Shown one piece after another: positions 1 through 7,169 of a DNA stretch of 7,684 nucleotides. Below the pieces are notes generated by a model. That model searched no databases, was not told where the DNA came from, and saw nothing but the letters and a program-made list of their open reading frames with translations. Source of the stretch: Actinomycetota bacterium (GTDB lineage: Bacteria > Actinomycetota > Humimicrobiia > Humimicrobiales > Humimicrobiaceae); NCBI GenBank assembly GCA_018894445.1, contig JAHIPJ010000200.1, positions 1-7,684 on the forward strand, in the 5' to 3' direction. Made by a program: the position numbers and the translations under genes. Numbering within the stretch: the first letter of the stretch is position 1; every line of letters starts with the position of its first letter.

Positions 1-30
1 AAGTTATTGTACCAAGGGGATTTGACTGTT

Positions 31-59
31 TTGACATATTAATATGAAAATTTTCTAAA
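31..59 (+). promoter_or_regulatory. Candidate promoter upstream of the SDR-family gene
   Basis: A perfect TTGACA -35 box lies at 31-36. A 17-bp spacer separates it from TCTAAA at 54-59, which matches the TATAAT consensus at four of six positions. A TTTGAC hexamer occurs twice, 9 bp apart (21-26 and 30-35), and a 10-bp palindrome GAAAATTTTC (46-55) overlaps the spacer and -10, so a regulator could bind here. A start near 66 would leave a leader of about 125 nt. A better -10 (TATAAT, 84-89) exists downstream but has no recognisable -35. AT-rich DNA yields such matches by chance, so this is a prediction only. Confidence 0.35.
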
Positions 60-189
60 GTTCCAGATGATTTTTGATTAAGATATAATTACAGCAATAA
101 GGAAGGCGCCCTGACTATTTGAAGTATTCTGTTTTGTTAAAAAAATAACTATAAAATATTCACATACTGATATAAGGAAAAAGGTAAAA

Positions 190-1080
190 ATGGTTCTACT
201 TATCGGAGCAACAGGTTTCCTGGGACCGCCAGTTCTAAAAAAACTACTGGAAAATAATTATGATGTTAATTGTCTGGTAAGAACAGATAGCGATAGGTCC
301 AGACTTTTAGATGCTGCAAGGTCAGCAGGTAAAAAGATTAAATTTAATACAGGAACACTGCAGAGCGGGGATTCGATAATTTCAGCCATCAAAAAAGCAA
401 AAAGCGCAGTTTATATGATTGACCTTAAATATACTCATCTTCTGGAAACCTTCCTGAACACAGTCAAGCGCACCGGACTTAAAAGAGTTGTTTTTATAAG
501 CTCCACTACTGTTTTAATCCCCCTTGAAAGTATGGTTAAGAAGCAAAAAATAGATTCTGAAAGCCTGATAAAAAAATCCGGTCTGAACTATACAATCCTC
601 CGGCCTTCTATGATATATGGCTCAAAAAATGATATTAATTTTTCAAAAATGATCCGGTTTATAAAAAGGAAAGGTTTTTTTATAACTTTCGGAAGCGGCA
701 ATAATCTAATCCAGCCCATATATATTGAAGATGTAGCCAACTCTATTGTTAGTATCTTAGATAATAAAAAAACCTATAGTAAGGCCTATAATATAGCCGG
801 TAAAAATCCTTTAAAATATAATGAAATGCTGGATATTGTGAGAAACAAATTAAAAAAGAAATTTAAAGTAATAAAAATCCCCATTAAACTCGGCATACTC
901 TTAATCTCAATATACTCCAAAATTTCTAAAAATCCTTCTCTGGTTGCCGACCAGATAGAGAGAATGGTAATCAATAAATCATATCCATATAATAAAGCCA
1001 GAGCAGATTTTAACTTCTCTCCTAAAAGCTTTGAAGATGGTATAGAAAAATTAATAAATGAGTTAGAAGTCCAGGATTAA
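190..1080 (+). CDS. Atypical NAD(P)-binding short-chain dehydrogenase/epimerase-like protein (296 aa)
   Basis: This is a complete extended/atypical SDR-fold protein. The dinucleotide-binding motif GATGFLG is at residues 6-12 of an N-terminal Rossmann fold, the strand ending in FISS at 102-105 is the usual pre-catalytic strand, and the LNYTILRPSMIYG block (132-144) is typical of NAD-dependent epimerase/dehydratase and NDUFA9-like proteins. The canonical YxxxK motif is not intact: Lys120 and Glu124 fit, but the Tyr position appears to be Val116. It may therefore bind a cofactor without classic epimerase chemistry, or use a different mechanism. A C-terminal signature (FNFSPKSFEDGIEKL, 275-289) resembles the substrate-side helix of nucleotide-sugar epimerases. 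The ATG is preceded by AAGG at 181-184, five bases away, with another AAGGA at 174-178, which supports this start. It converges on the glycan operon, so it is transcribed separately. A role in nucleotide-sugar metabolism is inferred from location only; quinone- or lipid-linked SDR functions are equally possible. Confidence 0.85.
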   Translation: MVLLIGATGFLGPPVLKKLLENNYDVNCLVRTDSDRSRLLDAARSAGKKIKFNTGTLQSGDSIISAIKKAKSAVYMIDLKYTHLLETFLNTVKRTGLKRVVFISSTTVLIPLESMVKKQKIDSESLIKKSGLNYTILRPSMIYGSKNDINFSKMIRFIKRKGFFITFGSGNNLIQPIYIEDVANSIVSILDNKKTYSKAYNIAGKNPLKYNEMLDIVRNKLKKKFKVIKIPIKLGILLISIYSKISKNPSLVADQIERMVINKSYPYNKARADFNFSPKSFEDGIEKLINELEVQD

Positions 1081-1130
1081 AAACATAAACAATCAGATAA
1101 CTGCTGCTTTAAAAAAAATTAAATAAATCA

Positions 1131-1145
1131 CCAAAAAATATTTGG
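1131..1145. terminator. Weak possible bidirectional terminator between convergent genes
   Basis: The 66-bp gap between the SDR gene and the phosphoglycosyl transferase gene contains CCAAA-5 nt-TTTGG, a 5-bp stem that reads the same on both strands. It sits immediately after the minus-strand TGA stop codon. On the minus strand a T-rich run follows a few bases later, reaching eight consecutive T at about 1111-1118. The stem is short and AT-rich, so it would be a poor intrinsic terminator. The convergent layout is the main reason to expect termination here. Confidence 0.2.
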
Positions 1146-1146
1146 A

Positions 1147-1719
1147 TCAGTTTGCACCCTTACCAGTAAGTATTGCTTTTACTGTAACTAAAAAAATCTT
1201 TATATCCAATAGTATTGAAGCATCTTTAATATATAACTCATCATACATAACCTTATCAGGAATTGAAAGCTCATCCCTTCCACTAATTTGAGCAAGCCCG
1301 CTTACCCCTGGCCGGACTTTATCCACACCTTTTTCTTTCCGTATTTTTATCAGCAGTTTCTGATTATATAATGCAGGCCTGGGACCTACAAAACTCATAT
1401 CGCCCTTCAATATATTTATAAGTTGAGGAATTTCATCTATGCTTAATCTCCTAAGTATTGTTCCAACCCTTGTGTTCAAATTGCTCTGGTTTTTTAGTTC
1501 ATCTGTGGGAATATCAGGAGTGCCTTTCTTCATGGTCCTGAATTTATATATGGTAAAATACCGGCTATTTACACCAATCCTTTTCTGCTTGAATATTACG
1601 CTTCCCGGGGAATCAATTTTTACCAGTATTGGTATGATAATCCAAAAAGGGATAAATAATATTATTGAAATAATTGAGAATAATATATCAAAAATTCTTT
1701 TTGTAACTCTATAAACCAT
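1147..1719 (-). CDS. PglC-type monotopic phosphoglycosyl transferase (sugar transferase, 190 aa)
   Basis: It is predicted to transfer a phospho-sugar from a UDP-sugar to undecaprenyl phosphate on the inner face of the membrane, the first membrane step of glycan assembly. The bacterial sugar transferase domain fills the whole protein. A hydrophobic, proline-broken segment at 10-34 fits the re-entrant membrane helix, and it is followed by DSPGSVIFKQKRIG (36-49) and YKFRTM (58-63). The catalytic Asp-Glu dyad is D95-E96 in SIDEIPQL, then GDMSFVGPRP (106-115) and RPGVSGLAQISGRDE (136-150). The length is that of the minimal PglC type; it lacks the multi-spanning N-terminal region of WcaJ/WbaP enzymes. 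The ATG lies 21 bp after the dehydratase stop, so the two are almost certainly co-transcribed. The only ribosome-binding hint is GGCGGG about 10 bases upstream. Family assignment is firm. The sugar is unknown; the adjacent PglF-like gene suggests a modified HexNAc. It is the last gene of the operon, since the next gene converges. Confidence 0.95.
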   Translation of the reverse strand: MVYRVTKRIFDILFSIISIILFIPFWIIIPILVKIDSPGSVIFKQKRIGVNSRYFTIYKFRTMKKGTPDIPTDELKNQSNLNTRVGTILRRLSIDEIPQLINILKGDMSFVGPRPALYNQKLLIKIRKEKGVDKVRPGVSGLAQISGRDELSIPDKVMYDELYIKDASILLDIKIFLVTVKAILTGKGAN

Positions 1720-1740
1720 AAACCAAAAACCCGCCAGTCT

Positions 1741-3618
1741 CTATATCTGCAGCTTGGAGGACCACATTTTTTTCTCATTAAAATTAGGAACAATCTTTTT
1801 TAGATCTTTAAATAGGTTTTTATAGTCATAAAGCTGAATCTCTTTTTCAATATTAAACAATAAGTTTTGTATCTCTTCCATGTTTTCCTTACTTTTATTC
1901 CTGGTTACAAATATCGAAGGAAAACCTGTGGGTATAAGTTTCTCATCACTATTTTTTAGTTCTTCGGCAAATTTCTCTCCCCGTCTTACCCCGGAAAAAG
2001 TAATTTTAATATCTTTTCCAGGCTCCATCCCATAAAGTCTAATCATATTTTTAGCCAGATCTAAGATGTTTATAGGTTCTCCCATATCAAGAACATATAT
2101 TTCGCTACCATTGCCCATGACACATGCCTGTATTACCAGCTGCGAGGCTTCAGTAATGGTCATAAAGAATCTTGTCATTTTTGGGTGAGTGACAACTACA
2201 GGTCCGCCATTCTCTATCTGATTTTGAAATATGGGTACGACGCTACCCTGGCTCCCAAGCACATTTCCAAATCTTACAATTATAAAAACCGTATCCTTAA
2301 CTTTTGAAAGTGTCTGCAGATATTTTTCAGAAAGCAATTTTGATATACCCATTACATTGCTGGGATTAACCGCCTTATCCGTAGAGAGCATTACAAATTT
2401 TTTAACTCCGCTGGAGATAGACAATTTTGCCATTGCTTTTGTACCCAGAAAGTTATTCTGCAATGCGGCTTCCGGGTTTAACTGCATAAGCGGAACATGT
2501 TTATAGGCTGCCGCATGAAATACAATTTCCGGTTTATATTTTTTGAATACACCTTTGACACTGGAAATGTCCCTGATATCCGTAACAATAGGTATGGCAT
2601 TAGGATAATTAAGCTTTGTGGTAAGTTCCTGTTCTATCAAGAATACATTATTCTCAGAATGATCAACAAGAATCAGATTTGATGGTTTAAACCTTATCAC
2701 CTGCCTGCAAAGCTCGGAACCAATAGATCCCCCTGCACCAGTTATAAGGATTGATTTGCCTTCAAGCTGACTTAAAAGCTGACTATAATTAAGATTTACG
2801 GGCTTTCTGCCTAAAATGTCTTCTATCCGTATATCCCTTATCTGATATAGGTGCGCTCTTCCATCTATTATCTCATACAAGTTGGGAAGGGTTTTACAAA
2901 ATATCCCTTCTTCTTTTGCCTTAAAAGTGATATTCTTCCTAACCTCACCACTGGCTGAGGGTATTGCGATTATTATTTCATCAATAGCCAGTTTTTTAAT
3001 AAATTTCTTAACCTCATCAGTTTTTCCAAAAACTTTTATCCCATGAATTTGATGTCCGATTTTCGCCTTATCGTCATCTAAAAATCCTACAGGAACATAT
3101 TCGCTATCCCTCTGCCTTATCATCTCTCTTACTATCATCTCACCTGCATCACCGGCACCAACAATCAAGGTTCTCTTCCTGCGTGTATAAATGCTTCCAA
3201 ATTTCATCTCGTTAAACATTCTGACTGAGAATCTTGAACCCACAATTAGTATTAAAGTAAGGAGAAAATCTATTATAAGTATGCTCTTTGGAAAATACTC
3301 TACTTCAATTATATAGAAAACAAATACCATAATTACAGTACTTATAACCAGTGATTCAACTATGGTAAGAAAATCCCTTAAGCTGGCATACTTCCAGATT
3401 TTTTTATAGATGCCAAATAAAATGAAGCTCAAAAGCTTAACACCAACTATTATCAAAGTGTATCTTATAAAATATTCGGTGTATTTCGGGGCAAGACTCT
3501 CCAATCCTCCTATTTTTAACTGCCCTCTTAAATAGAAAGATATAATAAATGATGAAAAGAATATGGTTATATCAAATATTGCCTGGATTATATTACTTTT
3601 AATTTTTAGTAAATTCAT
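1741..3618 (-). CDS. PglF/CapD/WbpM-type membrane nucleotide-sugar 4,6-dehydratase (625 aa)
   Basis: It is predicted to convert UDP-GlcNAc (or a related UDP-HexNAc) to a UDP-4-keto-6-deoxy sugar, the entry to bacillosamine-type or other amino-deoxy sugars. Four hydrophobic segments (about 12-29, 51-70, 87-105, 112-128) form the membrane anchor. A first nucleotide-binding domain follows, with VGAGDAGE at 153-160 and VGFLDDD at 177-183. The catalytic SDR domain begins with TGAGGSIGSE at 293-302. The active-site block LSTDKAVNPSNVMGISK (411-427) contains the Thr413-Asp414-Lys415 triad of PglF-like enzymes, Met423 where classic SDRs have Tyr, and Lys427. VRFGNVLGSQGSV (448-460), HPKMTRFFMT (478-487) and SGVRRGEKFAEEL (542-554) complete the family signature. 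The length matches full-length PglF/CapD proteins. The gene starts 31 bp after the LCP stop and ends 21 bp before the phosphoglycosyl transferase start. No Shine-Dalgarno is visible. Retaining versus C5-inverting chemistry, and the exact substrate, cannot be read from the sequence. Confidence 0.95.
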   Translation of the reverse strand: MNLLKIKSNIIQAIFDITIFFSSFIISFYLRGQLKIGGLESLAPKYTEYFIRYTLIIVGVKLLSFILFGIYKKIWKYASLRDFLTIVESLVISTVIMVFVFYIIEVEYFPKSILIIDFLLTLILIVGSRFSVRMFNEMKFGSIYTRRKRTLIVGAGDAGEMIVREMIRQRDSEYVPVGFLDDDKAKIGHQIHGIKVFGKTDEVKKFIKKLAIDEIIIAIPSASGEVRKNITFKAKEEGIFCKTLPNLYEIIDGRAHLYQIRDIRIEDILGRKPVNLNYSQLLSQLEGKSILITGAGGSIGSELCRQVIRFKPSNLILVDHSENNVFLIEQELTTKLNYPNAIPIVTDIRDISSVKGVFKKYKPEIVFHAAAYKHVPLMQLNPEAALQNNFLGTKAMAKLSISSGVKKFVMLSTDKAVNPSNVMGISKLLSEKYLQTLSKVKDTVFIIVRFGNVLGSQGSVVPIFQNQIENGGPVVVTHPKMTRFFMTITEASQLVIQACVMGNGSEIYVLDMGEPINILDLAKNMIRLYGMEPGKDIKITFSGVRRGEKFAEELKNSDEKLIPTGFPSIFVTRNKSKENMEEIQNLLFNIEKEIQLYDYKNLFKDLKKIVPNFNEKKMWSSKLQI

Positions 3619-3649
3619 TTCAATATTTCAATTTTTTACGAGCTATAAT

Positions 3650-5698
3650 TTACTGTATATTTTCTAAATAATCTTTACCAACTATTATGGCTACATCTGC
3701 ATCTTTGCCATATATTTCTTTAAAAATACTTGATGACAGTTCTTTCATCTCATAACTCGAAAAGATTATCGCCAGTTGGTCTGCTTTTTCTTTATTTTCC
3801 TTGCTATAGTATATTACAGTTTTTTCATAATTATAACTATCCGCATTGGAAAGGCCCAGTATCTTAAATCCGTAGACTTTTAAATAATCTTTAAACTTTA
3901 CCGCAGATCCGCTTATGCCATTACCATTAGAAATTATAATATAGGTTCGACTGGTTATACTTTTATCTATAACCCGGCCAACATCTACATTTACTTCCAG
4001 GGGTATTACTCCTTTTTCAGAAAACCAGGTGATTCTTTCATGTACCATATCATATTGTAATATATACCTTCCCGGCTTATCCGGTGCTTTAATTTTAATA
4101 TCTACAATTACTTCCTCATTATAAGAGACATCTTCCGGAAGCAGTCCTCTATTTCCATCCCAGATGATCATTTCTCCCGTATCCCTGTTTATCCAATGAG
4201 TTCCTAAATCCATTCTATACTTATCACCTTCATGTTCCCATAATAGAAACCCGTTATTCCTCACCTTAACCTGCGCGTTAAATTCCTGTCCCTTATCTAC
4301 ATAAGTCGGAGTAGTGCCTCCATCATTATATCGAGCAGCATAAGATATATCTACAGTTATAAACTTCTCCAGAGACGGTACTCCCTGAGAGGAAAACCAT
4401 GTTATACCTTCATGCACCAGATCTATCTGTAGAATATATTCACCAGGTTCAGAAGGGGATATTACAGTCAGATCGAATACTATCTCACCGCCTGCATTAA
4501 CTCCATCTTCAGGTATAATACTTCTCTTACCATCAAAAACTACCTTTTCTTTGCTATTAAAATCTATCCAGTGATAACTCAGGTATACCGGATTATTGCC
4601 ATTTCTATTCCAGGTCAAAGCTCCGGTATTTTTCACCTTAATTTTAAATCTATATTCTGTATCCTGGGTCATTGAATCCACTATTTTATCAATCTCAACA
4701 TACTCTGCATTATACTTGCTTGCAGGCTCACCACTAATTATACGTTCCCACATAGCTCTTGCTTCTTCAATGTCCGGAATCTGAACACTAATAGTTCCAT
4801 TTTCTATCCAATCTGAACGAGAAGGAATAATAGCCGTCTCAAAATTCTCGGAATTAAAAGATAGAGCAGCCTTCGAATATTTAAGGATAGTTATAATATC
4901 CAGATCCGTTCTTGTATTTTCTACCAGAATATTAAAGTAATATGGAACACTGGATAAGTATTTTACATTTAATTTTTGCCTTAAGAGTTCCTTAAATAAC
5001 TGCTGCTGACGCTGAATTCTGCCAATATCTCCAAGTTCTGTAGACCTGCTTCGGGTATATGATAATGCCTGTTCTCCTGTGAGGTGGTGGTTGCCAGCCG
5101 AGAAATTAGCTCCGCTCTTGGGATCAACAATAGGTCTATCAATGGTAATATCTACACCTCCCAGAGCATCTATTAACCGTACAAATCCTTCAAAATCCAG
5201 AGTTACATAATGGTTTATTTCCGCATCCAGAAAAGAACTGACTGTTTTTATCATAAGCTCTTCCCCGCCATAGGCATAAGCAGCGTTTATTTTATCCTCC
5301 CCATGGCCGGGGATTTCTACCAGAGTATCCCTGGGAATTGAAAGAAGGCTGCCGGTTCCTTCTTCAGGATTTAAATAAAAAAGCATTATGGTATCAGCCC
5401 TGCCATAATCATTTTCAGCATCCCTGCTGTCCCGGCCAAGTACAAGGATAGTAACCGGCTCCCGGGGAGATTCTATGGTGGTGAGTATGTTCTCTACTTC
5501 CGAAGTAGTAATCGAATTTATACTACTGTTTATTGAATTAATATAAAGAAAGATGCCGCCCGCTCCTGCGCCTCCGATAAAAATTACTGAAGATAAAACT
5601 ATTACTATTATCCTTATATATAAAGGTAATTTTTTAAATCCTCTTTTATCCTTATTTTTTTCAATCTCATTTTCCGCTTTACTTTTATTCTTTTTCAT
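3650..5698 (-). CDS. LCP-family glycan ligase with two Ig-like modules and a LytR_C domain (682 aa)
   Basis: LCP enzymes move undecaprenyl-pyrophosphate-linked polymers onto peptidoglycan (or sometimes protein) outside the membrane. A Lys-rich cytoplasmic N-terminus (1-25) is followed by one membrane segment (about 26-53) and a Ser/Asn-rich linker. The LCP domain (about 79-240) carries the expected phosphate- and metal-binding residues: VLGRDSRD (86-93), GRADT with R100 and D102, SIPRDT with R123 and D124, KINAAYAYGG (136-145), YTRSRS (214-219) and DIGRIQRQQQ with R227 and R230. Two homologous beta-rich Ig-like modules follow (about 330-450 and 455-572), then a LytR_C-like domain (about 583-677) beginning IIISNGNG. 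At 682 aa it is well above the 300-450 aa usual for LCP proteins, because of the inserted modules. Numbering uses the ATG at 5698; a TTG at 5713 would add five residues, but neither start has a convincing ribosome-binding site. The gene lies downstream of murA and directly before the dehydratase. That context supports wall-glycan attachment, although the glycan itself is unknown. Confidence 0.93.
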   Translation of the reverse strand: MKKNKSKAENEIEKNKDKRGFKKLPLYIRIIVIVLSSVIFIGGAGAGGIFLYINSINSSINSITTSEVENILTTIESPREPVTILVLGRDSRDAENDYGRADTIMLFYLNPEEGTGSLLSIPRDTLVEIPGHGEDKINAAYAYGGEELMIKTVSSFLDAEINHYVTLDFEGFVRLIDALGGVDITIDRPIVDPKSGANFSAGNHHLTGEQALSYTRSRSTELGDIGRIQRQQQLFKELLRQKLNVKYLSSVPYYFNILVENTRTDLDIITILKYSKAALSFNSENFETAIIPSRSDWIENGTISVQIPDIEEARAMWERIISGEPASKYNAEYVEIDKIVDSMTQDTEYRFKIKVKNTGALTWNRNGNNPVYLSYHWIDFNSKEKVVFDGKRSIIPEDGVNAGGEIVFDLTVISPSEPGEYILQIDLVHEGITWFSSQGVPSLEKFITVDISYAARYNDGGTTPTYVDKGQEFNAQVKVRNNGFLLWEHEGDKYRMDLGTHWINRDTGEMIIWDGNRGLLPEDVSYNEEVIVDIKIKAPDKPGRYILQYDMVHERITWFSEKGVIPLEVNVDVGRVIDKSITSRTYIIISNGNGISGSAVKFKDYLKVYGFKILGLSNADSYNYEKTVIYYSKENKEKADQLAIIFSSYEMKELSSSIFKEIYGKDADVAIIVGKDYLENIQ
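3983..4711 (-). repeat. Tandem duplicated Ig-like module inside the LCP protein
   Basis: Two protein-level repeats of about 120 residues (DNA 4349-4711 and 3983-4336) keep their key positions at a constant offset of 124-125 residues. The paired motifs are NTGALTW/NNGFLLW, HWID/HWIN, FDGKRSIIPED/WDGNRGLLPED, ILQIDLVHEG/ILQYDMVHER and ITWFSSQGV/ITWFSEKGV. The PGEY/PGRY turn and the regular beta pattern suggest an Ig-like sandwich. Similar modules are, as I recall, found attached to bacterial glycan-related enzymes, but I cannot name the family securely. The copies have diverged, so the duplication is not recent. Their external location and aromatic residues suit binding of glycan or wall. Confidence 0.75.
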
Positions 5699-5759
5699 AC
5701 ATATTACTATCAAAATTAAATTTTATAATAAATCAGTATTTAAAATTCCTGACCATATG

Positions 5760-7040
5760 CTAACTGACCTTTCTGATATCAGCACCCAGGTTCCTTAACT
5801 TCTTTACAAAATCCTCATAACCCCTCTGGATATGATGTATGTCACTTACCTCTGTAGACCCTTCTGCCGCAAGTCCTGCAAGGACCATAGCCGCCCCAGC
5901 ACGCAGGTCAAATGACCGGACCGGAGCTCCTGATAATTTTTCAACCCCCTTGATTACAGCATGATGCCCGTCAATTTTTACATCCGCTCCCATTCTGTTC
6001 AGTTCGTCCACGTACATAAACCTGTTTTCAAATACATTTTCAGTTACTATTGATACACCGGGAACAACCGAAAGAAGAACTGTTATTATTGGTTGTAAAT
6101 CTGTGGGAAAGCCAGGGTATGGAAGAGTGCTGATATTGGTGGGCCTGTATACTTCTCGGGGTGCATCTACACTTATATTGTTTTCATCAACAATAGAAAT
6201 ATTTACACCAATTTCTTTTAACTTAGAATAAAATATTTCAAGATTTTTCCATCTCGCATTTTCAATTTCTACTCTATCACCACATAAACCTGCCGCAGTA
6301 ATAAAAGTACCTGCTTCAATACTGTCAGGCATGACTTCATAATCTGTACCATCAAGACTTTTAACTCCATTTACAATGATGCAGTCCGCGCCTGCTCCCT
6401 GTATGTCTGCACCCATTGAGTTTAAAAAATTAGCCAGGTCTACTATTTCAGGTTCCCTTGCTGCATTATTAATAACTGTCTGGCCATCAGCAAGACACCC
6501 CGCCATCATTATATTTTCAGTAGCCCCTCTGGAAGGAAAATCCAGATTCACCATTGTACCGAAAAGCTTCGCTCCAGCTTCATTACTGTCAACCTGGCAA
6601 TTAATATATCCATGTTCTATAGAATATTTTGCTCCCATATCTTCAAAGCCTTTAAGGTGAAGATCGATTTGTCTTGAGCCAATATTGCAACCACCCGGAA
6701 TGGCAACTTTAACTTTACCAAACTTGCTCAGGAGCGGCCCTGCTACCAGTATCGAAGCCCTCATCTTTCTCACAAGTTCATAAGGTGCTTCATAGCTGCT
6801 GATACTCCCTGGATCAATTTCAACTACTTTATTTTCCACGTCCACATCTACCACGGCGCCAAGGGTCCTGAGCACTTCTATCATAATATTGACGTCCTCA
6901 ATTTCTGGTACATTTCTTAAGATAGTTTTGCTGTCGGCCAGTATCGATGCTGCCATCAACTTTAATGCAGAATTCTTGGCCCCGCTTATCTTAACTTTTC
7001 CAGACAGAGTTTTTCCGCCATTTATAATAAACTTTTCCAT
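5760..7040 (-). CDS. murA: UDP-N-acetylglucosamine 1-carboxyvinyltransferase (MurA, 426 aa)
   Basis: This cytoplasmic enzyme transfers enolpyruvate from PEP to UDP-GlcNAc, the committed step of peptidoglycan synthesis. The full two-domain EPT fold is present at normal length. The catalytic residues are visible: Lys22-Asn23 in SGAKNSALKL, Arg94 in KMRASI, Cys118 in the PGGCNIGSR loop (E. coli Cys115), Arg123, Asp314 in GFPTDLQP (E. coli Asp305), and Arg406 in HHIQRGYEDF (E. coli Arg397). NAAREPEIVD (192-201) and TENVFENRFM (333-342) are also characteristic. Cys at the active site, rather than Asp, predicts fosfomycin sensitivity of this enzyme, as known for the family. The start is unambiguous from the N-terminal alignment (MEKFIINGG), although the nearest AGGGA lies about 20 bases upstream, too far for a normal Shine-Dalgarno. 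An extended -10 promoter precedes it. The LCP ATG follows 61 bp after the stop, so murA probably leads the glycan operon. Whether a second murA paralogue exists in this genome cannot be seen. Confidence 0.98.
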   Translation of the reverse strand: MEKFIINGGKTLSGKVKISGAKNSALKLMAASILADSKTILRNVPEIEDVNIMIEVLRTLGAVVDVDVENKVVEIDPGSISSYEAPYELVRKMRASILVAGPLLSKFGKVKVAIPGGCNIGSRQIDLHLKGFEDMGAKYSIEHGYINCQVDSNEAGAKLFGTMVNLDFPSRGATENIMMAGCLADGQTVINNAAREPEIVDLANFLNSMGADIQGAGADCIIVNGVKSLDGTDYEVMPDSIEAGTFITAAGLCGDRVEIENARWKNLEIFYSKLKEIGVNISIVDENNISVDAPREVYRPTNISTLPYPGFPTDLQPIITVLLSVVPGVSIVTENVFENRFMYVDELNRMGADVKIDGHHAVIKGVEKLSGAPVRSFDLRAGAAMVLAGLAAEGSTEVSDIHHIQRGYEDFVKKLRNLGADIRKVS

Positions 7041-7083
7041 AAATATAAAAAAAGTAATTTTCCCTAATAAAAAAGTAAAGGCT

Positions 7084-7092
7084 ATTATAACA
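7084..7092 (-). promoter_or_regulatory. Extended -10 promoter for murA and downstream genes
   Basis: On the minus strand the sequence TG-T-TATAAT is a perfect extended -10 element, in the only sizeable gap of the minus-strand gene block. The -35 region 17 bp upstream is just T-rich, as extended -10 promoters tolerate. Transcription would begin near 7077, giving a leader of about 37 nt before the murA ATG. The dCMP deaminase stop lies about 78 bp upstream, so this promoter could make murA and the three glycan genes independent of the deaminase. Experimental support is absent. Confidence 0.45.
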
Positions 7093-7169
7093 AATAAAGG
7101 TGAATTAAAAAATAAGAGCAGCTTAGTAAAAAATTCGCAGCAACTATACTCTTTAAAAAATTTTTTTAA

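Noticed and set aside
1..45. Possible C-terminal end of an upstream plus-strand gene
   Set aside because: Two frames run open from the edge (stops at 40-42 and 43-45) with no way to choose between them, and 13-14 codons in AT-rich DNA are not evidence of coding. The region also carries the promoter-like TTGACA.
99..150. Short leader peptide after the AAGGAAGG motif at 99-106
   Set aside because: The only nearby start is a TTG 12 bases away giving nine codons, with no attenuator-like structure after it.
2341..2390. Met423 in place of the SDR catalytic Tyr in the dehydratase
   Set aside because: This is the normal state of PglF/WbpM-type enzymes, which use a Thr-Asp-Lys triad that is intact here, so it is not a sign of inactivation.
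5553..5798. Plus-strand open frame opposite the LCP N-terminus and murA C-terminus
   Set aside because: It is antisense to two well-supported genes, has low-complexity hydrophobic content mirroring the membrane segment codons, and matches no family I recognise. Other antisense open frames across the window were rejected for the same reason.
7100..7145. Repeated GCAGC motifs in the murA upstream gap as a hairpin or terminator
   Set aside because: The copies are direct, not inverted, so they cannot pair with each other into a stem.
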